Positions 23,695 to 35,411 of a DNA stretch of 64,000 nucleotides are shown piece after piece (the first letter of the stretch is position 1; each line of letters opens with the position of its first letter). The notes below the pieces were generated by a model. The model was given only the letters and a program-made list of their open reading frames with translations, had not been told where the DNA came from and searched no databases. Source of the stretch: Athripsodes cinereus (lineage: Eukaryota > Arthropoda > Insecta > Trichoptera > Leptoceridae); assembly GCA_947579605.1 (NCBI GenBank), contig OX388312.1, forward strand, positions 1,116,001-1,180,000, read 5' to 3'. The translations under genes were made by a program, and so were the position numbers.

Positions 23695-23815
23695 AATAAA
23701 CTCGCTCTCTGTACATTGAATTGTAAAACTGATATTTTTATGATATTTTGTTTTGATTTGTAATATTGTAACCAGCATTGTACAATGAAGAATAAAATAA
23801 ATAAAAACAACAGAA
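23695..23815 (+). repeat. LINE 3' tail (CTCGCTCTCTGTACATTG type)
   Basis: Same tail type as 12240-12355, ending in TACAATGAAGAATAAAATAA and AAAT units. Confidence 0.55.
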
Positions 23816-23893
23816 AACATTAAATAAAAAAATCATATTGAAATAGTATGATAAAATTGTGAATATTAAAAAACTATATATATTGATTTATAT

Positions 23894-24375
23894 TAGAGAT
23901 GAAACGGATAGTTGATGATACCGGATATCCGGCGAGCTGCGAGGCCGGATGGCCGGATATTCGGACCATCGTCTCGTTACATGTCGTGACGAGTTTAGCG
24001 AAATCGCTTGTTGCCTGCGAACGCTGAAAATTTAGTCTTTATTCACCATAATTTACCACTTGTTAATTTTGAATATTAAGTTGTTGACTATTAATTCAAA
24101 ATATTTTCTTTGATAAGAAGAAGAACAAGAGCTGTTTATTGTGTAATTGTAAATTTTCCGACTTTAAATAAAAGATCTCATAATTATAAGCCATTTTATT
24201 AATATTTACCTCACAAAGATTAATGTATTGCATTTTATTATAGGAAATTGTCCTAGTTTTTGAAAATCTGGTATCCGGCCGGATATTGAGGCACTATTCG
24301 GTATCCGGCCGGATAGCAAATTTAGGCCGGATAGGCCGGATACCGGATAGTTACCGGATATCCGTTTCATCTCTA
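23894..24375. mobile_element. hAT-type MITE with CCGGATA repeats
   Basis: The terminal inverted repeat TAGAGATGAAACGGATA is perfect over 17 bp. The 8-bp duplication ATTTATAT is perfect (23886-23893 and 24376-24383). Both ends hold clusters of CCGGATA and TATCCGGCCGGATA built from the inner part of the terminus. It is 482 bp with no coding capacity. Confidence 0.92.
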
Positions 24376-24952
24376 ATTTATATGATAAAAATACAATTAT
24401 TATTAGATACTGTAAAAAATATCATTATATGAATAAATAAATAAATATTGAAATTCAATGGTATGGAAAAACTGCTTCAAAAGAATTAGTGTTTTAAATA
24501 CACACTGTTTTCTTATATAAGATTTTTTTTAAAAGTTCATCTGATTCACCGACGTTATTCTGTAAATACCTTCGTAAGAAGTATAGGTACCAAGTGAGGT
24601 TATATGTATAGTTTCCTACACAACGGAAACACCCTCTACAATTTGAGACAATAAAAACACTGAAGATGTTTTATAAATGACACAGTATGATTAATGTGAC
24701 CACTTTTTCGGTTCTATGAAGCGGAACATGTAGATACATAATATTCTTTAAGTAATATTGCATTCCAAGAAATTGTATGAAACTTACTGCAGAAACAAAA
24801 ATACAAAAATCATAATTTAGAGATTTATTGTAAAAAATGTTTACTCATTTAAAATGTTCAGTAACTTTGTGAAATTAATATAAACAATGGTAAATTTAAA
24901 AAACAAAAATAATGCTGCTGTTTTTTATTTAATAAACTTAAAAATAACTTAT

Positions 24953-25068
24953 ACCACAAACAAGTCTAGCGCTTTCACTAATGAATCGACATCATCAGAG
25001 CTGAGTATTACACATATTATTTATAATAGTTTTGTACTCGTTGGTGAAAGCGCTAGGCATGTTTTTGG
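24953..25068. repeat. inverted repeat with GAAAGCGCTA arms (family HH-B)
   Basis: Arms at 24953-24980 and 25041-25068 share TAGCGCTTTCAC with a few mismatches outside it. On the minus strand the left arm reads CTGATGATG (24990-24998), then GTGAAAGCGCTAG, again CUGANGA ... GAAA, palindrome, UA. A convincing stem II does not form. Confidence 0.5.
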
Positions 25069-26149
25069 TTTATGTTTTATACACATTTGTGAAACAATAA
25101 ACAGTGTTAATGTTATATTCTAAAATTATTTAAATATTTTTTTACAATGTATTCACTGAAATTTTAAATTAATAATAATAATTAGGCCCTTACTTACTAT
25201 TAACACAAAGAAAAAATACTATAGATAAACCTTTATTGAAGTATCAAACTTTTTTTGGAAAATTGCTTCTCTAATTCAAATATTTGATTTTTAAAGTTAA
25301 GTATTGAAAAATATTCTTTCCTTCATATCACTATAATATCAAACATATTATTTAGTAAAAGTAACACATATTATTATAACATATTATTTAGTATGTGAAC
25401 CTTTATAGTATTCTACAAAGAGAGGGTATTTTAAAATTAAATGGTTCCATTTGTAAAATATTTATGTATGGTCACATACTATACGTACATATTATGGAAT
25501 TATACTCTTCTATCTATATAGGCAAGTAGGTATCAGATTTATAAGAAATTCAACATCAGTTCAACAATATCCCGTATATTGTAAGAAATCCCAAGTGATT
25601 TGGTATAGTTTCCCGTTATGAGGAAAAATAAAAAATGGAAACTGGACAAGATAGACAAATTCCAAATATAAATTAAAGTTTATCTTGTCGTTTCATTATT
25701 TTTACTTTTTAAATTAATCTGGATTCGAAGAAAATACCATCACAATTTGACTTTTAGAAAAACCTTTTTCTTTCATTCATAGTTGAGACTCTTACGTCTT
25801 TCAAATATTTTTTTCATTACTACATATTACTTTATCATCATGGCATAAAATTACTATACCGTTATCTTTAAATCACTCAATATTGAGTAGAACGCCTAAA
25901 GATTTTTTTTTTTATTATTTATTGTTTGCAGCAATGTGAGTCACGTTAACTAAACTTGTATTGGGCGGACTCTATTGGTTTATTTTTACTTTTATATTAA
26001 TTACTTTTTTTGCATAATTTCGTTCCAACGTGCATGCTGTAGACACGCTTAATTGGGGGGTTGTCCTGGCTAGATCAATGTGTCTTTTTTTATTAATGTT
26101 TTGTCAACTCTCTGTGTGTCTCTGTTGAATAAATAAATATAGCACAATT

Positions 26150-26300
26150 GGGGTATCCAGCAGACCAGTTGCATGTAATTAACAAGCAAGCTGTCTTTTC
26201 CATGCCAACATAATAATAAATGGGTGGCAAACTTCATAACGCAGTTTAAGATAAAATGGCTTTATTTTTTCTAATACCCGCCTTTTACAAGACACACGAA
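26150..26300 (-). mobile_element. SINE family S2, reverse copy
   Basis: On the plus strand GGTATCCAGCAGACCAGTTG and CATGCCAACATAATAATAAA match the complement of the 26775-26977 copy. The tail is lost. Confidence 0.65.
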
Positions 26301-26774
26301 AATTTTATTCTTTCAAATCTTTTCCTTCTTATTCTTGTTGTATTGGGGAGACATTAAGCCTAGTTACTTCTTTCCCAAAAACAATATTTGAGGCTACAGC
26401 TTCCAGTACCTCTGTCAACTCCAAACAAGTCTTTTACTACACGAGCTTGACAACAACTCTAATTGTTAGCTTCTTCTGGAGCAGTGATTGGCCCTTTGCA
26501 TCTTTCACAGCTCCCATAGATCTTAGCGGTATCTTATCGACTGACTTGCGGTATATGTGAACAAGCTATCATAATATTGTGATCTCGTTACATAACCTAT
26601 ATCCATTCAGAAATATCGGTTCCACTTTGAAACCCAAACAAACATAACATATTTTTCTATTATTATCTTTCAGTGACGGTCTAATAATGTCTCTGCAGTA
26701 GACAAAACGATGTCCACTTGATAAAATAAAAGTCAAAGTGCTAAAAAAACTGTATTTATCCATAATTTTAGTTT

Positions 26775-26977
26775 TCGAGTGTCCTGTAAAAAGCAGGTGT
26801 TCGAAAAAATTAAGACATTTTACATCTTAAATTCAGCGATGAGGTTTGCCACCCATCCTGAATGTCTTGATTTTATATTGGCACGGAGAGGACAGTTTGC
26901 ATGTTTCTTACATGCAGCTGGTCTGCTGGCTACCCCATTTGTGGGATATGCCGTGATGGTATAGTAGTAGTAGTAGT
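26775..26977 (+). mobile_element. SINE family S2, best-preserved copy
   Basis: Block order: GAGTGTCCTGTAAAAAGCAG, CATTTTACATCTTAAATTCA, GGCACGGAGAGGACAGTTTG, CTGCTGGCTACCCCATTTGT, then GGGATATGCCGTGATGG and (TAG)n. There is no A tail. The end (CCCC-loop-GGG hairpin, GCCGTGATGGTATAG, short repeat) closely matches the end of LINE family B at 51008-51057, so an RTE-like LINE probably supplies the machinery. I see no clear A or B box at its 5' end. Confidence 0.8.
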
Positions 26978-27017
26978 AATTTCAATACTAAAATTAGATA
27001 ATTGATTAATAAAACAA

Positions 27018-27108
27018 GATATATAGTTAGATATTCCACTATTGACTTTATTAATTTTGCGAGTCGGCTATCAAGAGCTTCCGCTCTCATTGTCAGGCAA
27101 AAGTAAAA
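27018..27108 (-). repeat. HH-A hairpin arm, decayed hammerhead core
   Basis: This single arm matches the 2.1-kb hairpin. On the minus strand the core is CTGACAA (G8 changed to A) and GATA instead of GAAA, so the ribozyme-like core is broken. Confidence 0.75.
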
Positions 27109-27924
27109 AGTTTTTAATAAAATTAGAGTAAGTTTTTCTATTTTCTATTTTCTATTTGTGTCTGTCACTTTAAGTGATGATCACCATTGTCAATCTCAAA
27201 CCAAAAACTGTGAATTATATAAGAGGAAATAGAAGCTTTATTTTGATATACAAAATAAATCAAATTGTGAAAAATACTGAACGTAACTGAAAATCCTGTC
27301 TAGTCTTGAATCCTTATATCAATTGTTTTGTTTATTTTCCTTAAAAAATCAATTTAAACCTTCGCACTCAGAATGATTCGTATATTATTTTGAAGTTAAA
27401 TTGAATTCGTAAACGCTGTCTTCTTACACCTTTATTTTAGTATACACGATAATTTAAATATTAGTAAGTTGGTAGTGGAAGTCAAACGTTTGATTTAATG
27501 ATAAAGAACTCGTGAAATGACTACCTACTCTATTTATCATCTGATTATTAATACATTATAGGTTAACTTGTATTAATGTTTATATACTTTTGTTTCGAAC
27601 CGTAGTTACATACTTGTACTTAATTATTCAAAATTATTTTGTAGTACGTTAATTTGATATTGTTTTCATTACCTGATGCATTGTTTTGACTTGACTGTTC
27701 TGTTTTTTTTTTTATTATTTTTTATTGTTTTTATATTTTTTAAGGCTGTTTCAGCCGTTAATTGTATAAATATATAAAAAAATTAATATTATGAGCTTTT
27801 TTAGTGATTCCATTTTTTTACATTATTTAGCACATTTATACATAATTTATTATGATTTAAGCAAGAAAAATAAAAAAAAATGCATGAGTTTTACACACAA
27901 CCTGATTTTGCTTTTTTAGACCCA

Positions 27925-28170
27925 AATCAAGCATCGTAAAACTTCATATTTTGGTCACATAATCAGAGGAGAAAAATATGACAAAGAAGGGAAGATTGAG
28001 GGCCGTAGAAGAGTTAGAAGAAAGCGGATTGCCTGGCTCCAGAACATTCAAGAGTGGACCGGGATGAGAGGTGTGGAGGAGCTGTTTAGTGCTGCCCAGA
28101 ACAGACAAGGTTTCTCCCAGGTGATCGTCAACGCCGGGGGGACCCGACAAGACCCGAATAACAATTTATA
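27925..28170 (+). pseudogene. LINE family D C-terminal fragment, best copy
   Basis: Read in frame it gives IKHRKTSYFGHIIRGEKYD, then GRRRVRRKRIAWLQNIQEW, then GVEELFSAAQNRQGFSQVIV and GGTRQDP. FGHI-R and GRR-RRK--WL-NI-EW are typical ends of RTE-like LINE proteins. Only this 3' part is present. Confidence 0.75.
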
Positions 28171-29644
28171 TATTTTATATGCACACAGTTAGATTAATCA
28201 TAATATTTAAAATATTAGTTGAATAAAATATTTAAAATGTCACTCTAAGATTAATTTAATATTGTTATGATGTATTAGTAACGTTTGACTGAAACACACA
28301 TGAGGTCAGAGGTTTCAAGGGTCGAACCTTTCTCCAACTTCACCACGCTTGTCTATCGAAGGACGGAGGAAGCATGAGTTATGTTCGCACTACTGACCCT
28401 TGAGGGATATTAGAAATTTAATTTCCTTTGTTCCTTCCTTCCTCTCAATAAGAATAAAAAAAACTTGAATTGATTTCAAAACGAATCTATTTTTCCATTC
28501 CTTAAAAAAACATTATTATCTTTCTTTAAAAAGCAACTCAAATTCCTTGGAGAAGAATATAACCATATCTTCTATTTTCTAAAGAAAAGGACAAACGCTT
28601 TTATATATTTTTAAATGCACCCTTTTATTCCAGATCACCCCAAGGATATAATATGTAACTATGAATGGAACAAAAATATTATTATTACTCGTTTTTCTTA
28701 TTTTAGTAACTATATTAATATTTGTTATCATTTTCATATTGTTATTCAGTTCTTGTAATATAATCTATAAATACATAAATTGTCAAATAAAAAGATATAA
28801 ATTGCTTTTTATACATAGAATTTCCACGTGAAAGAAGTGAAATCAATATATAAGTTTACAAAAAAAATCAAATCCGGCTTCCTATATACCTATCTAGAAT
28901 AGCTAAAAGAAGTAAAGAAAGACGGCAGGGTAGGAGTGACGTTGATGAAATATGAATAAGAATGAAAATTACGGATGATACAGGGGGTGCCCATGTCCAA
29001 GAATGGATGGACATCCAGAGAATGATCTCCGATTGAAATTATCAATCCGCATAGGAGGGCGTCTGAGTTGGGACTGTCAGGACGAAATGTTGTCTGTTCA
29101 ATGCCTGTATTTTTCCAATATTTCTAAATGGCTGTCAGTTTTGCACTTAATCAGGGATCAAGGGCGGATTTTATCTACTAAATATCAAAAATAAGTATTA
29201 AATAAGGATTTTAGATGTCAGGTGAGCATGCCTTATTTAAAAATGAATTTTATTTATCATCTATTTATCATCCAAAACTATTTATCATCCAAACGTCAGA
29301 TACAAATAGAATTACCCAATCTGTTAATTAATAATAAAAAAAAATTAGAACCGTAGAAAAAATAATTGACTAATCAAAAAGGGTTGATATGAAACGAGAA
29401 TATTTAACTTATTCAAACAGAAAAAAAATATGATTCTGGTGAAAATAAAACTATAAAATGAACATATTTATATCAGGTACAGCACATCAAAAATTAAAAC
29501 GTATGGATTTTATCTTCTCTGGAGTTTACAAAGGAACCTTTTTACAACGAAAATTCATTTATAAAATCGTCATATACTCACGGCCAGATTTAATCTAGCT
29601 ATGCTCCTAATCCGTGAAGTAGGTACCCGAATAAAATTTCGAAT
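28171..29644. other. AT-rich DNA, nothing recognised
   Basis: The GC-richer patch at 28290-28400 and the one at 28985-29110 may be old repeat fragments, but I cannot name them. No convincing gene is visible. Confidence 0.4.
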
Positions 29645-29830
29645 GTTTGTCCTGTAAAACATTGATGTTTGTATCATCTCACAAATATTTAAAATTTAGC
29701 GATGAGGTATGGCATCCATGCTGAATGTCTTCAATTTAATTGGCACAGAGAGAATGACTTGCATGTTTATTACAAGCAGTTGGTCTGCTGGCTACACCAC
29801 ACGTGGGAGATGACATGATGCGATAGATAC
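29645..29830 (+). mobile_element. SINE family S2, copy
   Basis: TGTCCTGTAAAACATTGATG, GCGATGAGGTATGGCATCC, CAGTTGGTCTGCTGGCTAC and GACATGATGCGATAGATA follow the S2 order, with a decayed tail. Confidence 0.7.
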
Positions 29831-29999
29831 GTATACACAAAAACAATTAGGTAGTATAAATAAAATCTTAATTCTGATCAATGAAACACTTAAAACATTT
29901 TTCCATTTCAATACTGAAGCAATATGAATTTTATACAAACGTATGTATATATGTTTACACATTCATATTATGGTTATACAAACAACATAATATCTTTTT

Positions 30000-30245
30000 C
30001 TTCTTCACGTGTCCTGCCGGGTCTCCTCGGTGTTGACAACCATATGAGAGAAATCTTCCTGGGCGGCGCGAAACAGCTCCCCCACGGTTCTGACACCAGT
30101 CCATTCTCAAATGTTTCGAAGCCAGGAGAGATGTCTTCTGCCGAACCCTCTGCTGCCCTCAATCTTCCCTTTCGTGACGATCTGGAGTATGGTGTATTTG
30201 TTGCCTTTCATTACATGGCCAAAATATGATATTTTACGGAGCTTA
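30000..30245 (-). pseudogene. LINE family D C-terminal fragment
   Basis: The plus strand shows CATATTTTGGCC-type, GACACCAGTCCATTC and GAAACAGCTCCCCC blocks complementary to the 27.9- and 37.2-kb copies. The minus-strand reading includes ELFRAAQEDF and a GGTR/DT end with frame breaks. Confidence 0.65.
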
Positions 30246-31889
30246 ACAGTGGTCAACATTTCTCTATTACACAATAATATTGTTAAGTCATGTAGTAATT
30301 GTCTGTTTTGTGCTTATAATGAATAAATAAATAAACCAACAGTTGGATATACATTTTAACAAGAAGGTCTGTAATATTTATGGAGGGATACTTTTAGATG
30401 AAACGTGTGGAATTCAGAAAAGGTATTTCAATTTGCCTGGTTTTTCTTTATCTTATATGGTAGATTATTCACAGGTACCAAATACTTGACCTGTTGTAAT
30501 TCGATTCATAAAATAAACCATCGGAAGATAGCCGTTGTAAGAAAAATTCATTATGCAAATATTTGTTTTATTTGTTATATTCGATAAACAACGTCGTGAG
30601 CTGAATACTAAGTCAAAATAAAATTGAGAATAAACATGATAAAATAATAAAAGGTCGTTGACTCAAATTTGCTTTTAAATACATTGTTTTTATGACACCG
30701 ATATAAGAGCATTAAAGGAGAGCCACCGACTAACCAGATAACTCAGAAGTCTGGAGACCCCCATTTTTCCTATTAAATTTTATATTGTGGTGTGGATGCA
30801 ATGGGGCATCGCTTATATTTTTGTTGATGATTTGCTGTAGAAATATGTTGTGCATTTCCTTGATAATATTACCGATTAAAGTGAGTGCGTCTTCATAATA
30901 TGTATCTATTTTTTTAATTAAAAAAAAACATCTGCACGTTTTTTTTATTGCTGCCTTTTGTTTAAATTCATTCTCAGAATCATTTTCAGTTCATCTTGCT
31001 CGAGATAGAAGGAAATGTTAAAGTTTTCAAGACACCTACATACGTTCGGGAGTGAAGAGATGAGAGCCAGCAGTAAATGAAAAAAGTATTTCGTTTTATG
31101 ATAACGTGATTTGTCATTAAAAATTAAGTTCAGCACTAAATTTCAAAGCTCCAAAATCATCGAATTCTTTGAAACGAGATTACAACATTTTATTTACGTA
31201 ATATTTCTACGTTTATAGGAAATGACTAAATTTTTAAGTTCTTTCAGTTCTAAAAGTTTACTGTTAAAAAACCTTTATTCCACGAAAGCACAAACATAAA
31301 CTTATACCTTTATGAAAAAAATCAACATGGCATAACATATCTGAATTATTAATGACGTTGTCGTGAGCTTTTGAGATGAATGTGATAATAATATTTTATT
31401 TTTGTATATTCCATAGAAAAAACTAAAATATGTACGAAAATAAAATGGGATAAAGAAATAAGTACTGAGCTTGATGTCTCAAATTTTCGTAATATTCAGC
31501 ATGTTGTTTCTAAGAAGAAAAAAACAAGACTGCTCGTCAACACATTATTTTACAACTAATATTCGTTATTTATTTATTTTATTTTTTGATTTATTCTATA
31601 CTGATCTTATAGTTGTAACAATTAATATAAACAATTAATTTTTACAGTGAAAAAACCAATTAAGATCCCTTTCTAACCAACTATTAAACATTAATTTGAG
31701 GTACTTTGTTAAATAAAAAGATGAAGGGAGAATTAATAATGCTACAACATAAATAAAAATGTAAAAAATGAGAAATATTTTTTTTATTCTAATAAGCAAT
31801 GAAGAAATTTGCTCGACAACAAACCAACCATTCATCTCAAGTGAGATCAGATCCCGAAGATTGATGATGATGATGATGACTATGGATAA
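30246..31889. other. AT-rich DNA, nothing definite
   Basis: A block of about 45 bp at 30718-30765 (CCACCGACTAACCAGATAAC then CTCAGAAGTCTGGAGAC) is echoed at 58065-58105. No gene is visible. Confidence 0.45.
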
Positions 31890-32130
31890 TTTTGTTTTGA
31901 CGCCGTTTAACAGTCCCTAGACCATCTCAAGATTAGTATGGATTAGCCTCGTCATTGGACCCGGAGAAAAAAGGTCGACTAAAAGTATTCTGCAGGGTAT
32001 ACCCGAGGGCAGAAGACCATTAGGCAGACCAAGACAAAGATTTTTAAATAACATCAACCGAGATCTAGAGGAGCTAAATGATAAAGGCGACTGGCAATCC
32101 ATTGTTCAAGATAGAAAGGCTTAGAGATTA
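31890..32130 (+). pseudogene. LINE 3' fragment (family E)
   Basis: In frame the plus strand gives GIPEGRRPLGRPRQRF, then NNINRDLEELNDKGDWQSIV and QDRKA, followed by a stop. G-R--GRP-Q-F and DW---VQDR are C-terminal features of RTE-like LINE proteins. It differs from families A-D. Confidence 0.65.
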
Positions 32131-32519
32131 ATTGTTTTGGAGGCAAATGTACTACAAGGGAATTTCGGCCATCAAAACTAAGTATTCGTTATTCTTACAC
32201 AATGGTCATGGCTGAAGATATTCATTGTCAGAGAATAGTTTGAAAAAATAATTTTAAATTATAGACGATGACCCTGATTGGGTCGTGTTTTGGAAATGTC
32301 CATTCATAATTGTTCGAAACGTGTATTGTTCTTTTGTCCACAGGGTTTTTGATAACCTGAACGTCTTTCTTATTTAAAGATTTAAATGACGAGAAACTTA
32401 AAACTCTTTATGTGAAATATTCTGAGAAGTTAATATTATTTGCTTGATTTTATTGGCATTAAGAATGTGGTATTAAAAAGTAAATAGTATAGAGAATCAC
32501 AACGCTCTAGAATCTAGAT

Positions 32520-33340
32520 CAAGGGTGGCCAACTCGCGGCCCGCGGGGCGCATGCGGCCCGTTGGGGGTCTACGTGCGGCCCGCGAAGCATATGCAAACT
32601 TTTTTTAATAATAGTCGGTGCAAGTACCCGTGCGTTACTTTATTGAAAGAGGTATTTTTAGAAAATAGTCTTAGAGAGTGGAGTTCAAACTGTGCCTCAC
32701 GGTCCACAAAGCCTTGAACGGCACAGCACCTCTATGCCTCGCTGAGCTCTGTCCCCTCGACAAAACTCTGAGGCGACCACTGCGATCAGCTTCCACCGCT
32801 GGCAACAAACTTGTAGAACCCAACGGGGTAAATACTTCCAAAATCGCAGAGAGGAGTTTTAGCGTTGCGGGGCCAACTGCCTGGAACCGATTACCAGCGG
32901 ATATAAGACAGAACCAACCCACTGCAACGTTCAGGAGTAAGCTGAAAACACTGCTTTTCAAGAAAAGCCATGGCGCCCTCGAGATGGTCACGGATCATTA
33001 TTATTATTAAAGAAAACCGAGGAGTTTTGAAACTGAAACATTTCAAATTTCTTTTAACATTTTTAAATTTGGCGATCAGGGGGGGGGGGGGTTAAAATTG
33101 TAAGATGAAGTAAAATTATCAAATGTTCCATATTTTTATTTCTATTTCATTTATAAATACACAGTAGGTATACATTGATATTACAACAACAAAACAATAT
33201 TACACATAAATCATCCAATATAATAATAATAATAAAAAAAATTACATATAATTATGTATATGGAGTATATTTTTGTGCGGCCCGGTAGGAAATCTCACTC
33301 TGAAATTTGGCCCGGCTGCTGAAAAGGTTGGCCACCCATA
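32520..33340. mobile_element. hAT-type element interrupted by a LINE end
   Basis: The left end is CAAGGGTGGCCAAC; the right end complement is TATGGGTGGCCAAC. The 8-bp direct repeat ATCTAGAT flanks it perfectly (32512-32519 and 33341-33348). The ends are rich in GCGGCCCG/GGCCCG motifs. A LINE 3' end (32664-33009) sits inside. No transposase of its own is visible. Confidence 0.88.
32664..33009 (+). pseudogene. LINE family F C-terminus nested in the hAT element
   Basis: The frame from 32678 gives 110 residues: LCLTVHKALNGTAPLCLAEL, then RRPLRSAS, then RSFSVAGPTAWNRLP and TFRSKLKTLLFKK. This is the standard C-terminus of L2/CR1-type LINE proteins. It ends in an (ATT)n tail. The shape (3' end only, microsatellite tail) fits truncated target-primed insertion into the older hAT copy. 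Confidence 0.8.
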
Positions 33341-33540
33341 ATCTAGATTATTTAACACTTTATATATAACACTTTATCTGAACAATAATATTCTAAGACA
33401 TATTAATATCAGATATAGAATTTGATTTTGAATTTTAATAGTTTTATTACATTGACCTAATTTTCAACATGCGATTTCGTTTCCAAAATTACTTATTCAG
33501 CTTGAAAACGTCATACATGTCGAAACTCACTCGAAATCTA

Positions 33541-34550
33541 GATCACTGCTTATTTATTTATTTATTTATTTATTCAATCAGACATATGCTAACAGGGCCA
33601 ACATATACATCTTAAAAATGCAATAAACACGGAAAACATGAACAATATTGTACAACTTTACAGGCGAAAATGCGTTGTATCCTGAGCTACCCCTCTCAAA
33701 CGGGGCACACGTAGGTTAGTTATTAAAAAGTTAATAGTAGATAAAATTAAAAACAATATATTTTATGCGTTATAAATAGACATGGAGTTTAAGAAAACAA
33801 TTACGGATAAAAAACTATACATTACAAGATATAATTTGATGGGAAGTATCATAATACATAGTGATATATAATATCCCCCCCCCCCTTCCTTTTGCTTTGA
33901 CGAGATTATGTGTATGATAATAGTAATAATTTAATAATTGAATTTCACGACGGTGGCAGTTAGGTACTAGGCTTCGTCTCGTCATCTGATGAATAACAAT
34001 AACTTGCCCGACAGACTGTCTAGCTCAAAGATATGCCAACAAAAAGTCCCAAGTATTATTACACTAGCTTTTAAACCTGAAATATTTTAGATTTTAAATA
34101 TATTTTATCTCACATTTTCTTCGAATCTCCAATTAGTTTGGATCATTGTCTCTATGATATTATGGAAGACGTTGAACGTATGACTCACTTGTTATAATTA
34201 TCTGAGTTCTCTAGAAATATACAAAAAAAGTCCTTTTAAAAATCGAACAAAACTGTAATGTTTTTTATTATGTTTTTTTTTTCAATATACGGCGTCAGAC
34301 TTTTACATTTAAACAAATATATAGACATAAAAAGTACATAAAAGCAAAATAAACAAAACAGGAGTAACCACAATAAATTGTAATTATTTTGTCATTATAT
34401 ACTTATTGTACATTATGTAGAATATTTTTAAATGGCAAATTTGCCTAAATAATGATTTTTTGGGTAGATAAAAAAAAATATTTCAAGTAAGTACCTATTA
34501 TAAAAAAAAAAATTACCACTTGACAGTCTCTACTATAAACCTCAACGACC
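33541..34550. other. AT-rich DNA with (TTTA)n and LINE-tail-like blocks
   Basis: A (TTTA)n run at 33548-33577 and another T-rich start at 34263-34285 each precede sequence that looks like a reversed LINE 3' end. A C run interrupts at 33875-33886. There is no coding signal. Confidence 0.45.
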
Positions 34551-34705
34551 GTTACATGCGTAAGCTCTTGCAAGAGAATTCGACGTGCGTGCATAAGAGG
34601 TTATATGAATGTAGAGGAGGCGAAAGAAGTTTGTAGTGACAGATCTATATGGCGTTCCGTTCGTTTTGCCTACCCCGTTTTGGGATGCGGCGTGAGGGAA
34701 TATTA
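34550..34705 (+). pseudogene. RTE-like LINE family B, 3' end
   Basis: GAATGTAGAGGAGGCGAAAG and GATCTATATGGCGTTCCGTT match the family B copy at 50945-51000. The end reads GCGGCGTGAGGG followed by an (ATT)n tail instead of (TATAG)n. Confidence 0.75.
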
Positions 34706-34815
34706 TTATTCTAACGAGAAGTATGAGAATCTCATGCTGGATACAATCGAGATGGAGTGCAGGTTCAAGTCCCGTCCAGGGCATTTCCAAATAAGGTGAC
34801 ATTGTCTTTTCTATG
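34706..34815 (+). mobile_element. tRNA-derived SINE, family S3, partial
   Basis: B box GGTTCAAGTCC at 34762-34772, followed by CGTCCAGGGCA and CCAAATAAGGTGAC. The same order occurs at 63895-64000, so this is a dispersed repeat and not a tRNA gene. Confidence 0.6.
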
Positions 34816-35411
34816 CCTTAAATGATAGATTTATGCATTAAATGTCCTTATTTAACCTAATACAATGGTTAATTGTAAAATCTAAACTCGCAAAAATCAC
34901 TCCAAATGTTGTTTCATTAATCTCATACAAAGGACATTATTTATTTATTTATTAATTCAATATACGGCAATTGCCTTTTACAAAAAATTATATTACAAAA
35001 CAAAATATAAAATCACATTTCACATCTGTAATAAAAATTTCAAATTATAAAAAGATATACATCTTACATACATTAAAAGATTTACCTTTTCTATAGACAT
35101 ATAAGCAGTACCAATTATTTGTATAAAGCTTTGTATTGTCACTTTTACTACCACTACTACTATTACAAATACAAATACAAATATCTAGTACCTAGCTATT
35201 TCTACTGAGATGAAGAAACTTATTAATTTCTTAGACAATGAAATATGATATTTATAACATTTACTATTGTCGTTACTATTACCTTCTGTTGTCTTATTGT
35301 AGTAGTACCTACCCAGTACTCTAACACTTTTTATAAAATATAAGCAAGGAAATTAAAATAATTTAGTAGTAAGTAGTAATTATATGAACGATTTGTGTAC
35401 GATGCTGTTTA

